Shown: piece after piece, positions 8,996 through 16,860 of the stretch
Layout: every line of letters starts with the position of its first letter
How positions within the stretch are numbered: the first letter of the stretch is position 1
From: Phocaeicola dorei
Lineage (GTDB): Bacteria > Bacteroidota > Bacteroidia > Bacteroidales > Bacteroidaceae
Reading direction: 5' to 3'
DNA: 64,000 bases
Assembly (NCBI RefSeq): GCF_013009555.1
Contig: NZ_CP046176.1
Location: 5,425,501-5,489,500 of the forward strand
Translations under genes and position numbers: made by a program
The notes under the pieces: generated by a model
The model's input: the letters and a program-made list of their open reading frames with translations, nothing else
Databases searched by the model: none
Told to the model about the DNA's origin: nothing

Positions 8996-9438
8996 TCGAC
9001 TGGGGATATTGGGGCCTTTTCCTAGGCTCTTTTATAGCCGGAAGTGTTCTCCCATTCAGCTCGGAGGCCGTACTGGCAGCCTGTGTCGGTCCGTTGGGCT
9101 TAGACCCGGTGATCAGTATAGCTGCCGCCACCGCCGGCAATGTTGCCGGCGGCATGACCTGCTACTGGATGGGACATCTGGGCAATATGGAATGGATCGA
9201 GAAATATTTTCATGTAAAAAAAGAGAAGATGGACCGTGCGGAGCGGTTTGTACACGGACGGGGTGCCTGGATGGCTTTCTTCGCCTTTATCCCTATTTTG
9301 GGAAGTGCCATATCCATTGTATTAGGCATGATGCGTGCCAATATATGGATTGTCATTCTCGCTATGACCATCGGAAAGATACTCCGCTACGCCTTATTGG
9401 TATGGGGGGTATTGGAAGCCTCCGCTTTAATGCATTAA
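8971..9438 (+). CDS. YqaA-type DedA-family (VTT-domain) membrane protein
   Basis: A 155-residue inner-membrane protein with re-entrant and transmembrane helices typical of the SNARE-associated/VTT fold: GLFLGSFIAGSVLPFSSE near residues 16-33 and a conserved FIPILGSAISIVLGMMR segment near 107-123. DedA-type proteins are linked to membrane homeostasis and undecaprenyl phosphate or lipid flipping; the short YqaA branch is uncharacterised. The ATG at 8971 lies inside the end of the preceding gene, in a different frame. It is followed 4 bases later by mnmD. Confidence 0.8.
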   Translation: MDAILQFLIDWGYWGLFLGSFIAGSVLPFSSEAVLAACVGPLGLDPVISIAAATAGNVAGGMTCYWMGHLGNMEWIEKYFHVKKEKMDRAERFVHGRGAWMAFFAFIPILGSAISIVLGMMRANIWIVILAMTIGKILRYALLVWGVLEASALMH

Positions 9439-9442
9439 AATT

Positions 9443-10126
9443 ATGAAACTGGAACAAACAGCAGATGGAAGTTATACCCTCTATGTACCCGAACTGGACG
9501 AACATTATCATTCGGTGAAAGGGGCACTGACGGAGTCACAACATATCTTTATCGAAATGGGATTAAAACATTCTCCCGTTTCCGAGCCCCACATTCTGGA
9601 GATAGGACTAGGAACAGGACTGAATGCCTTTCTGACACTGCTTTCAGCAGAAGAAACCCGACGGAAAGTACATTATACCGGTATCGAACGCTATCCGTTA
9701 GCCGAAGAAACCTTGAAACAACTGGACTACCCCCGCCTGATCGGCAAACAGCATGAGGAGGATTATTACGCCATCCACCAGGCACCCTGGGACACGGAAA
9801 CAGAGGTATCCCCTTGGTTCACATTACATAAAATTGAAGACGATTTTACCCGGCTTTTCAACTCGGTGGAAGGCAGCCGTCCTGCCGTTCCCTTATACGA
9901 TATCGTCTACTTTGATGCCTTCGCTCCCGACAAACAACCCAAAATGTGGGAACAATCTCTCTTCGATACTTTATACAAGGTATTGAATGACGGAGGTATC
10001 CTGACAACTTACTGTGCCAAAGGGGTGGTAAGAAGGATGTTGCAAACAGCCGGATTCACAGTAGAACGCCTTCCCGGCCCTCCGGGGGGAAAACGCGAGA
10101 TACTGCGGGCAACCAAGTCTGATTAA
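9443..10126 (+). CDS. mnmD: tRNA 5-aminomethyl-2-thiouridine methyltransferase domain protein
   Basis: This SAM-dependent enzyme methylates nm5s2U34 to mnm5s2U34 in the wobble position of Lys, Glu and Gln tRNAs. In E. coli the activity is half of the MnmC fusion; here the 227-residue protein carries only the methyltransferase (DUF752), as in the stand-alone MnmD form. The SAM motif EIGLGTGLNAF lies at about residues 52-62, and the catalytic-region segment YFDAFAPDKQPKMW is characteristic. No oxidoreductase partner domain follows. It is the last gene of the plus-strand run, with a set of hairpins downstream. Confidence 0.92.
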   Translation: MKLEQTADGSYTLYVPELDEHYHSVKGALTESQHIFIEMGLKHSPVSEPHILEIGLGTGLNAFLTLLSAEETRRKVHYTGIERYPLAEETLKQLDYPRLIGKQHEEDYYAIHQAPWDTETEVSPWFTLHKIEDDFTRLFNSVEGSRPAVPLYDIVYFDAFAPDKQPKMWEQSLFDTLYKVLNDGGILTTYCAKGVVRRMLQTAGFTVERLPGPPGGKREILRATKSD

Positions 10127-10478
10127 ACTTCTAGGACCGAAACTGATGAATGGTCAAGTTTCACCTAAAACAGTAAAACCGTTGTAAAATCCTTCAAATC
10201 CGTCATATATGCATAACTGCATATTTATCAGCAAATTACCATGAAACATTCATCGCTGAATCCGTCATAGATTCTTCATATTCTTTTTCCACGCTGAGAT
10301 GATTGCCGTTATATACATAAAAAATCTCCGGCTTATCACAAGCCAGAGATTCTGTTTTATAAATTTAAAGTTTTTATTATATAAGATTCTCCCGTCGGAG
10401 AAAGTCTTATCTTGGAATTGTTAGTGAGAGTGCCCCGAAAGTCACTCTCATTTTTTAAGACTCTACTGTTAGAAACAA
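10127..10478. terminator. Convergent intergenic region with three consecutive hairpins
   Basis: Three stem-loops separate mnmD from the convergent lipoprotein gene. At 10323-10351 AATCTC-GGCTT pairs with AAGCC-GAGATT; on the minus strand it is followed by a T-run, so it can end the lipoprotein transcript. At 10381-10410 ATAAGA..TTCTCC pairs with GGAGAA..TCTTAT around CGTC. At 10425-10456 TGAGAGTG pairs with CACTCTCA followed by six T, a standard terminator for the plus strand. A smaller palindrome (ATATGCA-TAAC-TGCATAT) lies near 10206. No gene was seen. Confidence 0.7.
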
Positions 10479-13400
10479 TTAGTTCAAAGTCTGTACATAG
10501 AATGTCAAGTCTTTAGTCATGCCAAATACATCTGTGATATGATATGTGATTTCGATAACCTTACCATTACCTACTTCCTTGGCAATATCAAACTTCATCT
10601 TGTTGGTATTGGCAGTTTGAGCAGCACCGTCTAAGATATAAGTTACCACATTTGTAGCCTGTTGATCCATCTTGGCAGAAGGATACAAGCCATAGAATGA
10701 AGGATCAGCCTTATCTACAACAATGCTTTGTCTGTTATTTACCAATGAAGAGTTCAATTCGGCACGTAATGCAGCAGTTACACCTTGTGCGGCAGCACGG
10801 TCAAACAGATAGTACGGTTTGTCGAATGCATCAGCCAAAGTGAAATCAGTATTGCTTACTTCGAATGCATACTTCAAAATAGTCTGCAAACCATCTGTTG
10901 AATAAACAGCTTTTGCAATGAACGGATTCTCTTTTGTACCCTTAGATGCTACTTTTGCAACCTTAGAGTCAGCAATACGGCTGGCGAACTGTAATATAAT
11001 ATCATCCTTAGCTTCTGTATAAACATTGAAGTGATGATATTTAACATCGGTCAAAGTATATGCATCCATGTTACCGGCTGTGCCATAGAAGCCGATTGTA
11101 TTCCATTCAGTATATAATGAGCTATTTGAGATATCGGCAAGAGTTACATAGCTTTCATTAGTCTTACCAATAATTTGGAACGAGTTAGTCGGAACCAATA
11201 CTTCATACCAGTTAGCTTCAACATTTGCTTGTGCATTGTAAGCACCATTTTGGTAATTATAAACTCCCTTGAATGCATCACGCATATCAGCAGCAACAGC
11301 ATCATAGCGGTCCAACAGTTTTTCACCATATACTTTCAATACATCATTTCCGTCTTTGTCTTTAGACCAAGCAGACGTACGGTTAGCTACAGATTCACGT
11401 TTGATCGGGCAGTTAGTAGGCATCTGCAATTCGAATGAGAAGTTCATTCTTGCCACTTCGTATTGATCATAACGAGTTGCGATTTCTACACGGAACGCGT
11501 TGTCCAAAGGCAATGCAATCTTCGTGTTGTCACCACTATACTGACGATTGTCTGTTGTGTAATAAGGAGCAGTTACATGTCCTCCTAATTCACTGTCAAC
11601 CTTGAATGTTACCTTCAATGCGGTAATCTTATCCAAATCACGGATGTTTCCGGTCAGACAAGACTTGCCGGTTGCGTCTACATAATCAAATTCAATGTAT
11701 TTGTCCAGCAATGCACCATTGTATGCAACACGGTCCCAAGTACCTTGGTTGTTGATAGGATCACCACCGGTCAGTTCTACATTGAAGTCAAGGTCATTGC
11801 TACCATATTTCTTATCGAATACACTTCTGTTGATTTCTTGTGGATCGGTTGAATTACCCATGCTGCGTGCAATCGCATCAATCCATTTCATCTTGCCTGC
11901 ATCTCCCAAAGTATTGAAGAATTCTGTCAAGTCAAGTGCCTTACTCCATCCATACCATCTGGTTTGATCGGCAATAACCGTAGCATTGAATGGCGCAACG
12001 ATATCTTCCAGGAACTTGTCAGGAACAGTCACAGCCTCATCATTAAAGTTGACAGAGAAGTAAGTCTTACCTTTCTGACCGTTTATCAAGATGTAGTTGT
12101 AAATGAACGGAATAGTATTGTTCACTACAGCTTCTTTCTTAGCGATGAAACGATAACCGTCTTCAGTAATCTCCACACCATATTTTCTGATGGATTCATC
12201 TGTAATCTTACTCTTGTCTATTTCCAGATAGTAGTCGTATACCAATACAGAGTCTTCTGCCCATTGATCATAGCCGTCAGAACTAAATCCTAGTATATCG
12301 AAGGAAGGAGTATATTCCTTTCCATACAAGAATGAGCTTCCTGAAGGAGCAAATGTCAAGCCATTAATGTAAATGTTTTCAGTTGCGTTTACATTGCTGG
12401 CTTTGAATGTATATACAAACGGGGATTTTACTACTTCTCCATTATTTTTTGATGTAGCTTTCAGTGCAAACAGGTACTTGTCACCATCATTAGCCTTGAA
12501 CTGGCCTGCATAGTCAGGACGTCCCTGGCTTCCGGCTGCATCCAAATCCCATTTCTGTACGTCACGAGGCAGTAACCACATACCGTTGGCCGATGTAGCA
12601 CGGGTAGCTGTAGTAGCTTTGCCGGTCCATGCTTGGGGAGCACCAAAATTCAATCCCCAAGGAGTGGTGTTGTCTGTAGATACAAACGCCCAGTCATAAG
12701 CGTCAGCATCAGCACCTGCGGGATTCACTTGCATCTTGATGTCGCGGTCGGCAGTAGGATACATACCTTTCAACATTTTGCCGTTTACAGCTTTATGTCC
12801 TGCCCAATCCACGTCATTATTCAATATACCATAATAGATATCGAAATCTTGAGCATAGTTTTGTCCGTTCAGTTCAGGAATAATGCTTAACAATGCGGCT
12901 CCACCCGGAATAAAAATAGTTTTCGGCTCACCGTTTGCTTCTGTTACAGTAAAGTTGTAACCACCGGCAACTTCAACCACTCTCAGACCACCGGCAATAT
13001 ATTCGGTATCCACGTATGCACCTTTTTCAGCATCCCATACCTGCCAATAACCAGTTTCCTCGTTCACTTTGGCATCGTGTCCGGCAGCGGCAGCATCACC
13101 CGGTTCGCCTTGGTCACCTTTGTCACCCTTATCACCTTTGGCAGGATATTCAGATTTCACACCGTCAAATGCCCAGTAACCGTCGATAATGGTCACAACT
13201 GTACCATTCTTACCGTCTTCACCCTTGTCACCTTTAATAGTTTCAATGGTACTCGTAGAGTTGTCACTCCAGGTTACAGTGATACCGTCACCGTTCTTCA
13301 CTACGTTGGTAACATACTTACCAGCATCAACTTTTGCCTGTAAAGCTGAAAGAGCCGACTTGATATCGACCAGTTCCTTGTCGATGCGGTCAATGTCCTC

Positions 13401-13487
13401 ATCATAGTCTTTACAAGACACAAATGTTCCTGTTGACGAAACCATTAAGGCTCCGAACAGAACTGCACTTAAAAACTTTTTGTTCAT
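10479..13487 (-). CDS. Large surface lipoprotein with coiled-coil and collagen-like segment (DUF4988 type)
   Basis: A 1002-residue lipoprotein. The lipobox cysteine is Cys25 (TFVSC), followed by KDYDED, an acidic pattern that directs Bacteroidota lipoproteins to the cell surface. Residues about 27-56 form a short coiled coil, as in the DUF4988 N-terminal family. Gly-X-Y runs (GDKGEDGKNG near 86-95; GDKGDKGDQGEPGD near 117-130) resemble collagen. The remaining 850 residues look like beta-sandwich repeats without catalytic motifs. It is an adhesin or surface-layer-like protein by inference. The AraC-type gene lies 57 bases upstream on the same strand, and beyond it an apparent invertible promoter, so its expression is probably phase variable; B. 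thetaiotaomicron surface-layer lipoproteins with invertible promoters are a precedent. Confidence 0.8.
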   Translation of the reverse strand: MNKKFLSAVLFGALMVSSTGTFVSCKDYDEDIDRIDKELVDIKSALSALQAKVDAGKYVTNVVKNGDGITVTWSDNSTSTIETIKGDKGEDGKNGTVVTIIDGYWAFDGVKSEYPAKGDKGDKGDQGEPGDAAAAGHDAKVNEETGYWQVWDAEKGAYVDTEYIAGGLRVVEVAGGYNFTVTEANGEPKTIFIPGGAALLSIIPELNGQNYAQDFDIYYGILNNDVDWAGHKAVNGKMLKGMYPTADRDIKMQVNPAGADADAYDWAFVSTDNTTPWGLNFGAPQAWTGKATTATRATSANGMWLLPRDVQKWDLDAAGSQGRPDYAGQFKANDGDKYLFALKATSKNNGEVVKSPFVYTFKASNVNATENIYINGLTFAPSGSSFLYGKEYTPSFDILGFSSDGYDQWAEDSVLVYDYYLEIDKSKITDESIRKYGVEITEDGYRFIAKKEAVVNNTIPFIYNYILINGQKGKTYFSVNFNDEAVTVPDKFLEDIVAPFNATVIADQTRWYGWSKALDLTEFFNTLGDAGKMKWIDAIARSMGNSTDPQEINRSVFDKKYGSNDLDFNVELTGGDPINNQGTWDRVAYNGALLDKYIEFDYVDATGKSCLTGNIRDLDKITALKVTFKVDSELGGHVTAPYYTTDNRQYSGDNTKIALPLDNAFRVEIATRYDQYEVARMNFSFELQMPTNCPIKRESVANRTSAWSKDKDGNDVLKVYGEKLLDRYDAVAADMRDAFKGVYNYQNGAYNAQANVEANWYEVLVPTNSFQIIGKTNESYVTLADISNSSLYTEWNTIGFYGTAGNMDAYTLTDVKYHHFNVYTEAKDDIILQFASRIADSKVAKVASKGTKENPFIAKAVYSTDGLQTILKYAFEVSNTDFTLADAFDKPYYLFDRAAAQGVTAALRAELNSSLVNNRQSIVVDKADPSFYGLYPSAKMDQQATNVVTYILDGAAQTANTNKMKFDIAKEVGNGKVIEITYHITDVFGMTKDLTFYVQTLN

Positions 13488-13544
13488 AAATAAAGATTTA
13501 AATTTATAAATTTAAAAAACTAAAAATTGGTTATACATATACTG

Positions 13545-14042
13545 TTATAAAAGGACTTCATTCTTTATTTCCAAGTTTACCAGATTCCTCTCGCGCGCCG
13601 CATACCGTTTCGGTGTCATACCCGTCTGACGGACGAAAGCCAGATAGAAAGGACTCTTCGAGCCGAAGCCACTCCGTGACGGAACCTCACCCAGCGGACA
13701 ACCGCCGTTGCGAAGCAACTCCTTAGCGTATTCCACCCGGTAGCGGTTAAGCAACTCCTTCAGGTGACAACCGAAGTAGCGGTTCACCGCATTGCTCAGG
13801 TAAGTCTGGTTTGTTTCGAGCATCACACTCAGTTTCTTTAACGAAAGAGAGGAATCAAGGAATGCCCGACGTATCTCCAACTGATACAATATACCTTTAT
13901 ATATAAGGCTGTCTGCCGGACGAACATCCGACAGTGACGAGAACCGCGCCGTCCACTCGCGACCGGCGGCACGATAGAGCAATGCCTTCTGCCTTACAGA
14001 AGTGCCGCTCGTCTTTTTACGTCTCAGAAACAGGTATTCCAT
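13545..14042 (-). CDS. AraC-family transcriptional regulator, DNA-binding domain only
   Basis: A 165-residue protein with two helix-turn-helix motifs of the AraC/XylS family at about residues 55-150. The first is around LSLKKLSVMLETNQTYLSNAVNR; the second contains the signature GFGSKSPFYLAFVRQTGMTPKRY. There is no sensor or membrane domain N-terminal to it, only a short basic stretch, so activity may be set by expression level. The gene starts 39 bases from the left repeat of the invertible promoter segment and reads into the lipoprotein gene, which suggests one operon switched on or off by DNA inversion. Its targets are unknown; the lipoprotein gene is the obvious candidate. Confidence 0.85.
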   Translation of the reverse strand: MEYLFLRRKKTSGTSVRQKALLYRAAGREWTARFSSLSDVRPADSLIYKGILYQLEIRRAFLDSSLSLKKLSVMLETNQTYLSNAVNRYFGCHLKELLNRYRVEYAKELLRNGGCPLGEVPSRSGFGSKSPFYLAFVRQTGMTPKRYAARERNLVNLEIKNEVLL

Positions 14043-14080
14043 CTAAACTCGTTATTCGTTCTTATTGGCTTTTTATGCAG

Positions 14081-14102
14081 ATCTCTTAGTAAGAGATCGA
14101 CA
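14081..14102 (+). repeat. Left inverted repeat of the invertible promoter
   Basis: The 17-bp palindrome ATCTCTTAgTAAGAGAT followed by CGACA. Its exact reverse complement is at 14265-14286. The arms carry an internal dyad, as expected for a recombinase crossover site. Flanking bases outside the 22 bp do not match. Confidence 0.85.
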
Positions 14103-14264
14103 AACAGACGATAACAAGCTTGAAATCAAAACATTAACTATACACATACAAGGTTAAACCAGAGCTGGCAGAACTAGAAGAAATACTTTTTTTCACAATA
14201 TTCCATATTTTTTCCGCGAAAAGTGTACTAGTTATCAAAACTTTCCTTATTTTTGCACGTGAAA

Positions 14265-14286
14265 TGTCGATCTCTTACTAAGAGAT
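14265..14286 (-). repeat. Right inverted repeat of the invertible promoter
   Basis: TGTCG followed by the palindrome ATCTCTTAcTAAGAGAT, the exact complement of 14081-14102. It starts 9 bases downstream of the -7 box, a distance similar to that in known Bacteroides invertible promoters. A lone ATCTCTTA half-site occurs again at 14550-14557. Confidence 0.85.
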
Positions 14287-14566
14287 TTATATTTTTTCAT
14301 CTTCCAGACATATAATAACCTATTGATTTTCAACCATCCACAACTAATCCCTACTTCCTCCCTTAACATATAGTAAGATAAATACATGAAACAAAGATTG
14401 AAAGGATTTTTTTACAATTCTTAGTCTTCATGAATACGAGAGCCTTATATGGCCTCTTAAAAAGATTGACAAACGATAAGACACTTCCCACAAAATATAA
14501 AGCGCATATTTATAGAGAACTATAAAGACTACATAGAATGCCATATAGAATCTCTTACCTGAAACT

Positions 14567-14609
14567 AAGGCTTCTCATACAGCCACAGAGCAACCGTATG
14601 AAAAGCCTT
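14567..14609. other. Long hairpin in the leader upstream of the zinc transporter genes
   Basis: AAGGCTTcTCATAC (14567-14580) pairs with GTATGAaAAGCCTT (14596-14609) with one mismatch and a 15-base loop. There is no T-run after it, so it is not a classical terminator. It could insulate the transporter genes from the rightward-facing invertible promoter. The rest of 14287-14566 holds no gene that I can see. Confidence 0.5.
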
Positions 14610-14620
14610 AACCAAACTGA

Positions 14621-14688
14621 AATTGCTTATCAATTGAGCAATTTGGGAAGTATTTGTACCTGATTAATGAGCAATTTGCGTATATTTG
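14621..14688 (+). promoter_or_regulatory. Promoter and repeat-type operator of the zinc-type ABC transporter
   Basis: A -7 box TATATTTG lies at 14681-14688, 28 bases before the start codon. Two direct copies of GAGCAATTTG (14636-14645 and 14669-14678) are 33 bp apart, and the first also forms an inverted repeat ATTGCT..AGCAAT (14622-14642). Such repeats overlapping a promoter suit a metal-responsive repressor of the Fur/Zur type; that assignment is inference. Confidence 0.5.
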
Positions 14689-14716
14689 TTGTTGTTAAAC
14701 AGAAAAGATAACATTC

Positions 14717-15622
14717 ATGAGAACCAGACATCACATATTTTCCCAATTGCATCCCGGTAAAAGTATCCTTTGTTCATGCTGCATGGCACTGATAGTGTGC
14801 CTGTTTACCGCCTGTGACAGTAAACAGCCCACTTCCAGAAAACCGACCCTGACTGTCACCCTGGAGCCCTTGCGCTATTTCACAGAAACCATTGCAGGCG
14901 ATAAATTCAAGGTAGTCAGCATGGTTCCGAAAGGAAGCAGCCCCGAAACCTACGACCCTACCCCCCAGCAGCTGGTCAATCTGGATAAGAGTATCGCCTA
15001 CCTGCGCATAGGCTATATCGGTTTTGAACAAGCCTGGATGGATAAACTGACCACGAATGCCCCTCATCTGAAAATATTCGATACTTCAAAAGGGATAGAT
15101 GTCATACAGGAAGCAGGATACAACCACGGTGACCATCATCACGAAGGGGGGATAGAGCCTCATATATGGAACTCCGCACGCAATGCCTCAGTAATCGCCC
15201 GTAATATCTACGCCGCCCTGAGCGAACTGGACAGTGCAAACGAGCCCTATTACAAACATCGTTTGGACAGTCTGCAACAAATTATCGCACAGACAGACAC
15301 GGAAGTTCGTAACCGGCTACAGAATGCCGACACCACTTTCCTCATCTATCATCCGGCACTCAGTTATTTTGCCCGGGACTATGGATTGAAGCAAATCAGC
15401 ATTGAAGAAAGAGGAAAAGAACCCTCGCCCGCCCATCTGAAAGAATTGATAGAAACCTGCCGCCGGGACAATGCCCGGGTTATTTTTGTCCAGCAGGAAT
15501 TCGATACGCGCAATGCCAGACTGATAGCAGATGAATTGGGGATTACCGTTGTTCCCATCAATCCGCTAAGTTACGAATGGCAGGAAGAGATGATTAATGT
15601 AGCAAAAGCACTTGCCAAATAA
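14717..15622 (+). CDS. Metal (zinc-type) ABC transporter substrate-binding lipoprotein
   Basis: A 301-residue ZnuA/TroA-family (cluster 9) binding protein that captures Zn2+ or Mn2+ outside the inner membrane. A signal region ends at a lipobox (CLFTAC). The fold's hallmarks are present: a first metal-binding region before PKGSSPETYDPTPQQ, the His-rich loop HGDHHHEGG typical of zinc binders, PHIWNS, and YHPALSYFARDYGL. It is followed 9 bases later by the ATPase gene. No permease gene lies next to them. Zinc is favoured over manganese because of the His-rich loop. Confidence 0.88.
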   Translation: MRTRHHIFSQLHPGKSILCSCCMALIVCLFTACDSKQPTSRKPTLTVTLEPLRYFTETIAGDKFKVVSMVPKGSSPETYDPTPQQLVNLDKSIAYLRIGYIGFEQAWMDKLTTNAPHLKIFDTSKGIDVIQEAGYNHGDHHHEGGIEPHIWNSARNASVIARNIYAALSELDSANEPYYKHRLDSLQQIIAQTDTEVRNRLQNADTTFLIYHPALSYFARDYGLKQISIEERGKEPSPAHLKELIETCRRDNARVIFVQQEFDTRNARLIADELGITVVPINPLSYEWQEEMINVAKALAK

Positions 15623-15631
15623 TACAGCCTT

Positions 15632-16399
15632 ATGACGAATCCCATTATACAACTTACAGACATTTCCGCTTCTTACGATGAGAAAACAGTGCTAAGCCAT
15701 ATCAACCTCACCGTATATGAGCATGACTTCCTAGGTGTAATAGGTCCCAATGGTGGTGGAAAAACCACATTAATTAAAATCATACTAGGATTACTAAAGC
15801 CTATTTCAGGCACAATCCGTTTCTATAAAAATGGAAAAGAAATACCCGAGATAGCCATGGGATACTTACCACAATACAACAGTATTGACAAGAAATTCCC
15901 CATTTCGGTGTACGAGGTGGTATTATCAGGGCTCAACAAGCAGAAATCCCTGTTCCACCGCTACACTCCCGAACAGCACGAACTAGTGAACCGGATTATT
16001 GCCCGCATGGGATTGGAAGGTTTGGAAAGCCGTGCCATCGGCGAACTGAGCGGAGGACAACTGCAACGCGCGCTCTTGGGACGCGCCTTGGTTTCAAATC
16101 CTGAGGTTGTCATTCTGGACGAACCCAATACCTACATTGACAAACGGTTTGAGGCCAAACTCTATTCCCTGCTGGAAGAAATCAACAAGGAACGGGCCAT
16201 CATCCTGGTAAGCCATGATATAGGCACTGTGCTGCAAAATGTAAAAACCATAGCGTGCGTCAACGAAACGCTGGATTATCATCCCGATACGGAAGTACCC
16301 ACCGAATGGCTGGAAGAGCATTTCGGATGCCCCATTGAACTGTTAGGGCATGGAAACTTCCCTCACCGCATCTTGAAATGCCATCATCACGACGAATAA
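15632..16399 (+). CDS. Metal ABC transporter ATP-binding protein, ZnuC-like
   Basis: A 255-residue ABC ATPase: Walker A GPNGGGKTT, signature LSGGQLQRALLGRAL, Walker B VVILDEPN and switch histidine in LVSHDIG. Paired with the binding protein 9 bases upstream, it should energise uptake of zinc or manganese through an inner-membrane permease. The permease (ZnuB/MntB type) is not in this window next to it, which is unusual for an operon of this family; it must be encoded elsewhere. The C-terminus is His-rich (GHGNFPHRILKCHHHDE), perhaps a metal site. Confidence 0.9.
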   Translation: MTNPIIQLTDISASYDEKTVLSHINLTVYEHDFLGVIGPNGGGKTTLIKIILGLLKPISGTIRFYKNGKEIPEIAMGYLPQYNSIDKKFPISVYEVVLSGLNKQKSLFHRYTPEQHELVNRIIARMGLEGLESRAIGELSGGQLQRALLGRALVSNPEVVILDEPNTYIDKRFEAKLYSLLEEINKERAIILVSHDIGTVLQNVKTIACVNETLDYHPDTEVPTEWLEEHFGCPIELLGHGNFPHRILKCHHHDE

Positions 16400-16860
16400 A
16401 TCCGATTATCGTGACCTAATTCTTTTCATGCGGCAGGTTAAGCCCTATCCACCTTATCATTAAGCATTTTCTTACGGTAGGCTTCTACAGTCGCCGGCAG
16501 TGGTCTGTACGGTCTGTTGCAATGGACTGTACGGACCACTATAGCAGACTGTACAGTCCACTGTAGCGGTCTATACTAGTTTACCGTATAAAAGACCTTA
16601 ACCTAGCCATTAATCAAGCTTAATCATAGAGTAGAAAAAAGGTTAGGAATCCAACGATTCCCTCCATCTGCACAAACTGAAATTTCAGAACACAGCATAC
16701 AAACCAGCAATAAAACATAGAAATTCCGTTAAGGACTGAAAGAAACATTTTCTGCCGCATCCCCGAAGGATAACACTAAATAACAGACCATTGTACCCCT
16801 ATTCCAACTTTCTTTCGTATCTTTGCGCCCATTGAACGTTAACGAAACAATAATATATTC
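16400..16860. promoter_or_regulatory. Intergenic region with palindrome cluster and DUF2723 promoter
   Basis: A -7 box TATCTTTG at 16818-16825, followed by GCGCCC, marks a promoter for the DUF2723 gene 36 bases downstream. The left part holds the palindrome cluster listed separately (16499-16579). No gene was seen in this 461-base stretch. Confidence 0.55.
16499..16579. repeat. Cluster of related palindromes around GWCTGTACRGWC
   Basis: AGTGGTCTGTACGGTC (16499-16514) pairs with GACTGTACGGACCACT (16525-16540) with two mismatches, giving a strong hairpin. A perfect palindrome GACTGTACAGTC follows at 16547-16558, and a degenerate copy CGGTCTATACTAG at 16567-16579. Copies are about 22 bases apart. 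This looks like a short interspersed palindromic repeat or a multi-site operator; there is no T-run for a terminator. Confidence 0.6.

Larger units (their letters stand above)
14081..14286. promoter_or_regulatory. Invertible promoter segment, pointing away from the araC-lipoprotein operon
   Basis: Two perfect 22-bp inverted repeats (14081-14102 and 14265-14286) flank 162 bp. Inside, close to the right repeat, is a Bacteroidota -7 box TATTTTTG at 14248-14255 directed to the right. If the segment were inverted, this box would sit next to the left repeat and drive the AraC gene at 14042 with a leader of about 60-70 bases. I saw no second -7 box in the opposite direction. This matches invertible promoters of Bacteroides capsule and surface-layer loci. 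The -33 box is weak (no clear TTTG). Confidence 0.8.

Noticed and set aside
14081..14286. Two ordinary terminators
   Set aside because: Each repeat is a hairpin-forming palindrome, but the additional CGACA/TGTCG makes the two copies exact inverted partners across 162 bp, and no gene ends beside either one, so invertible-segment repeats explain them better.
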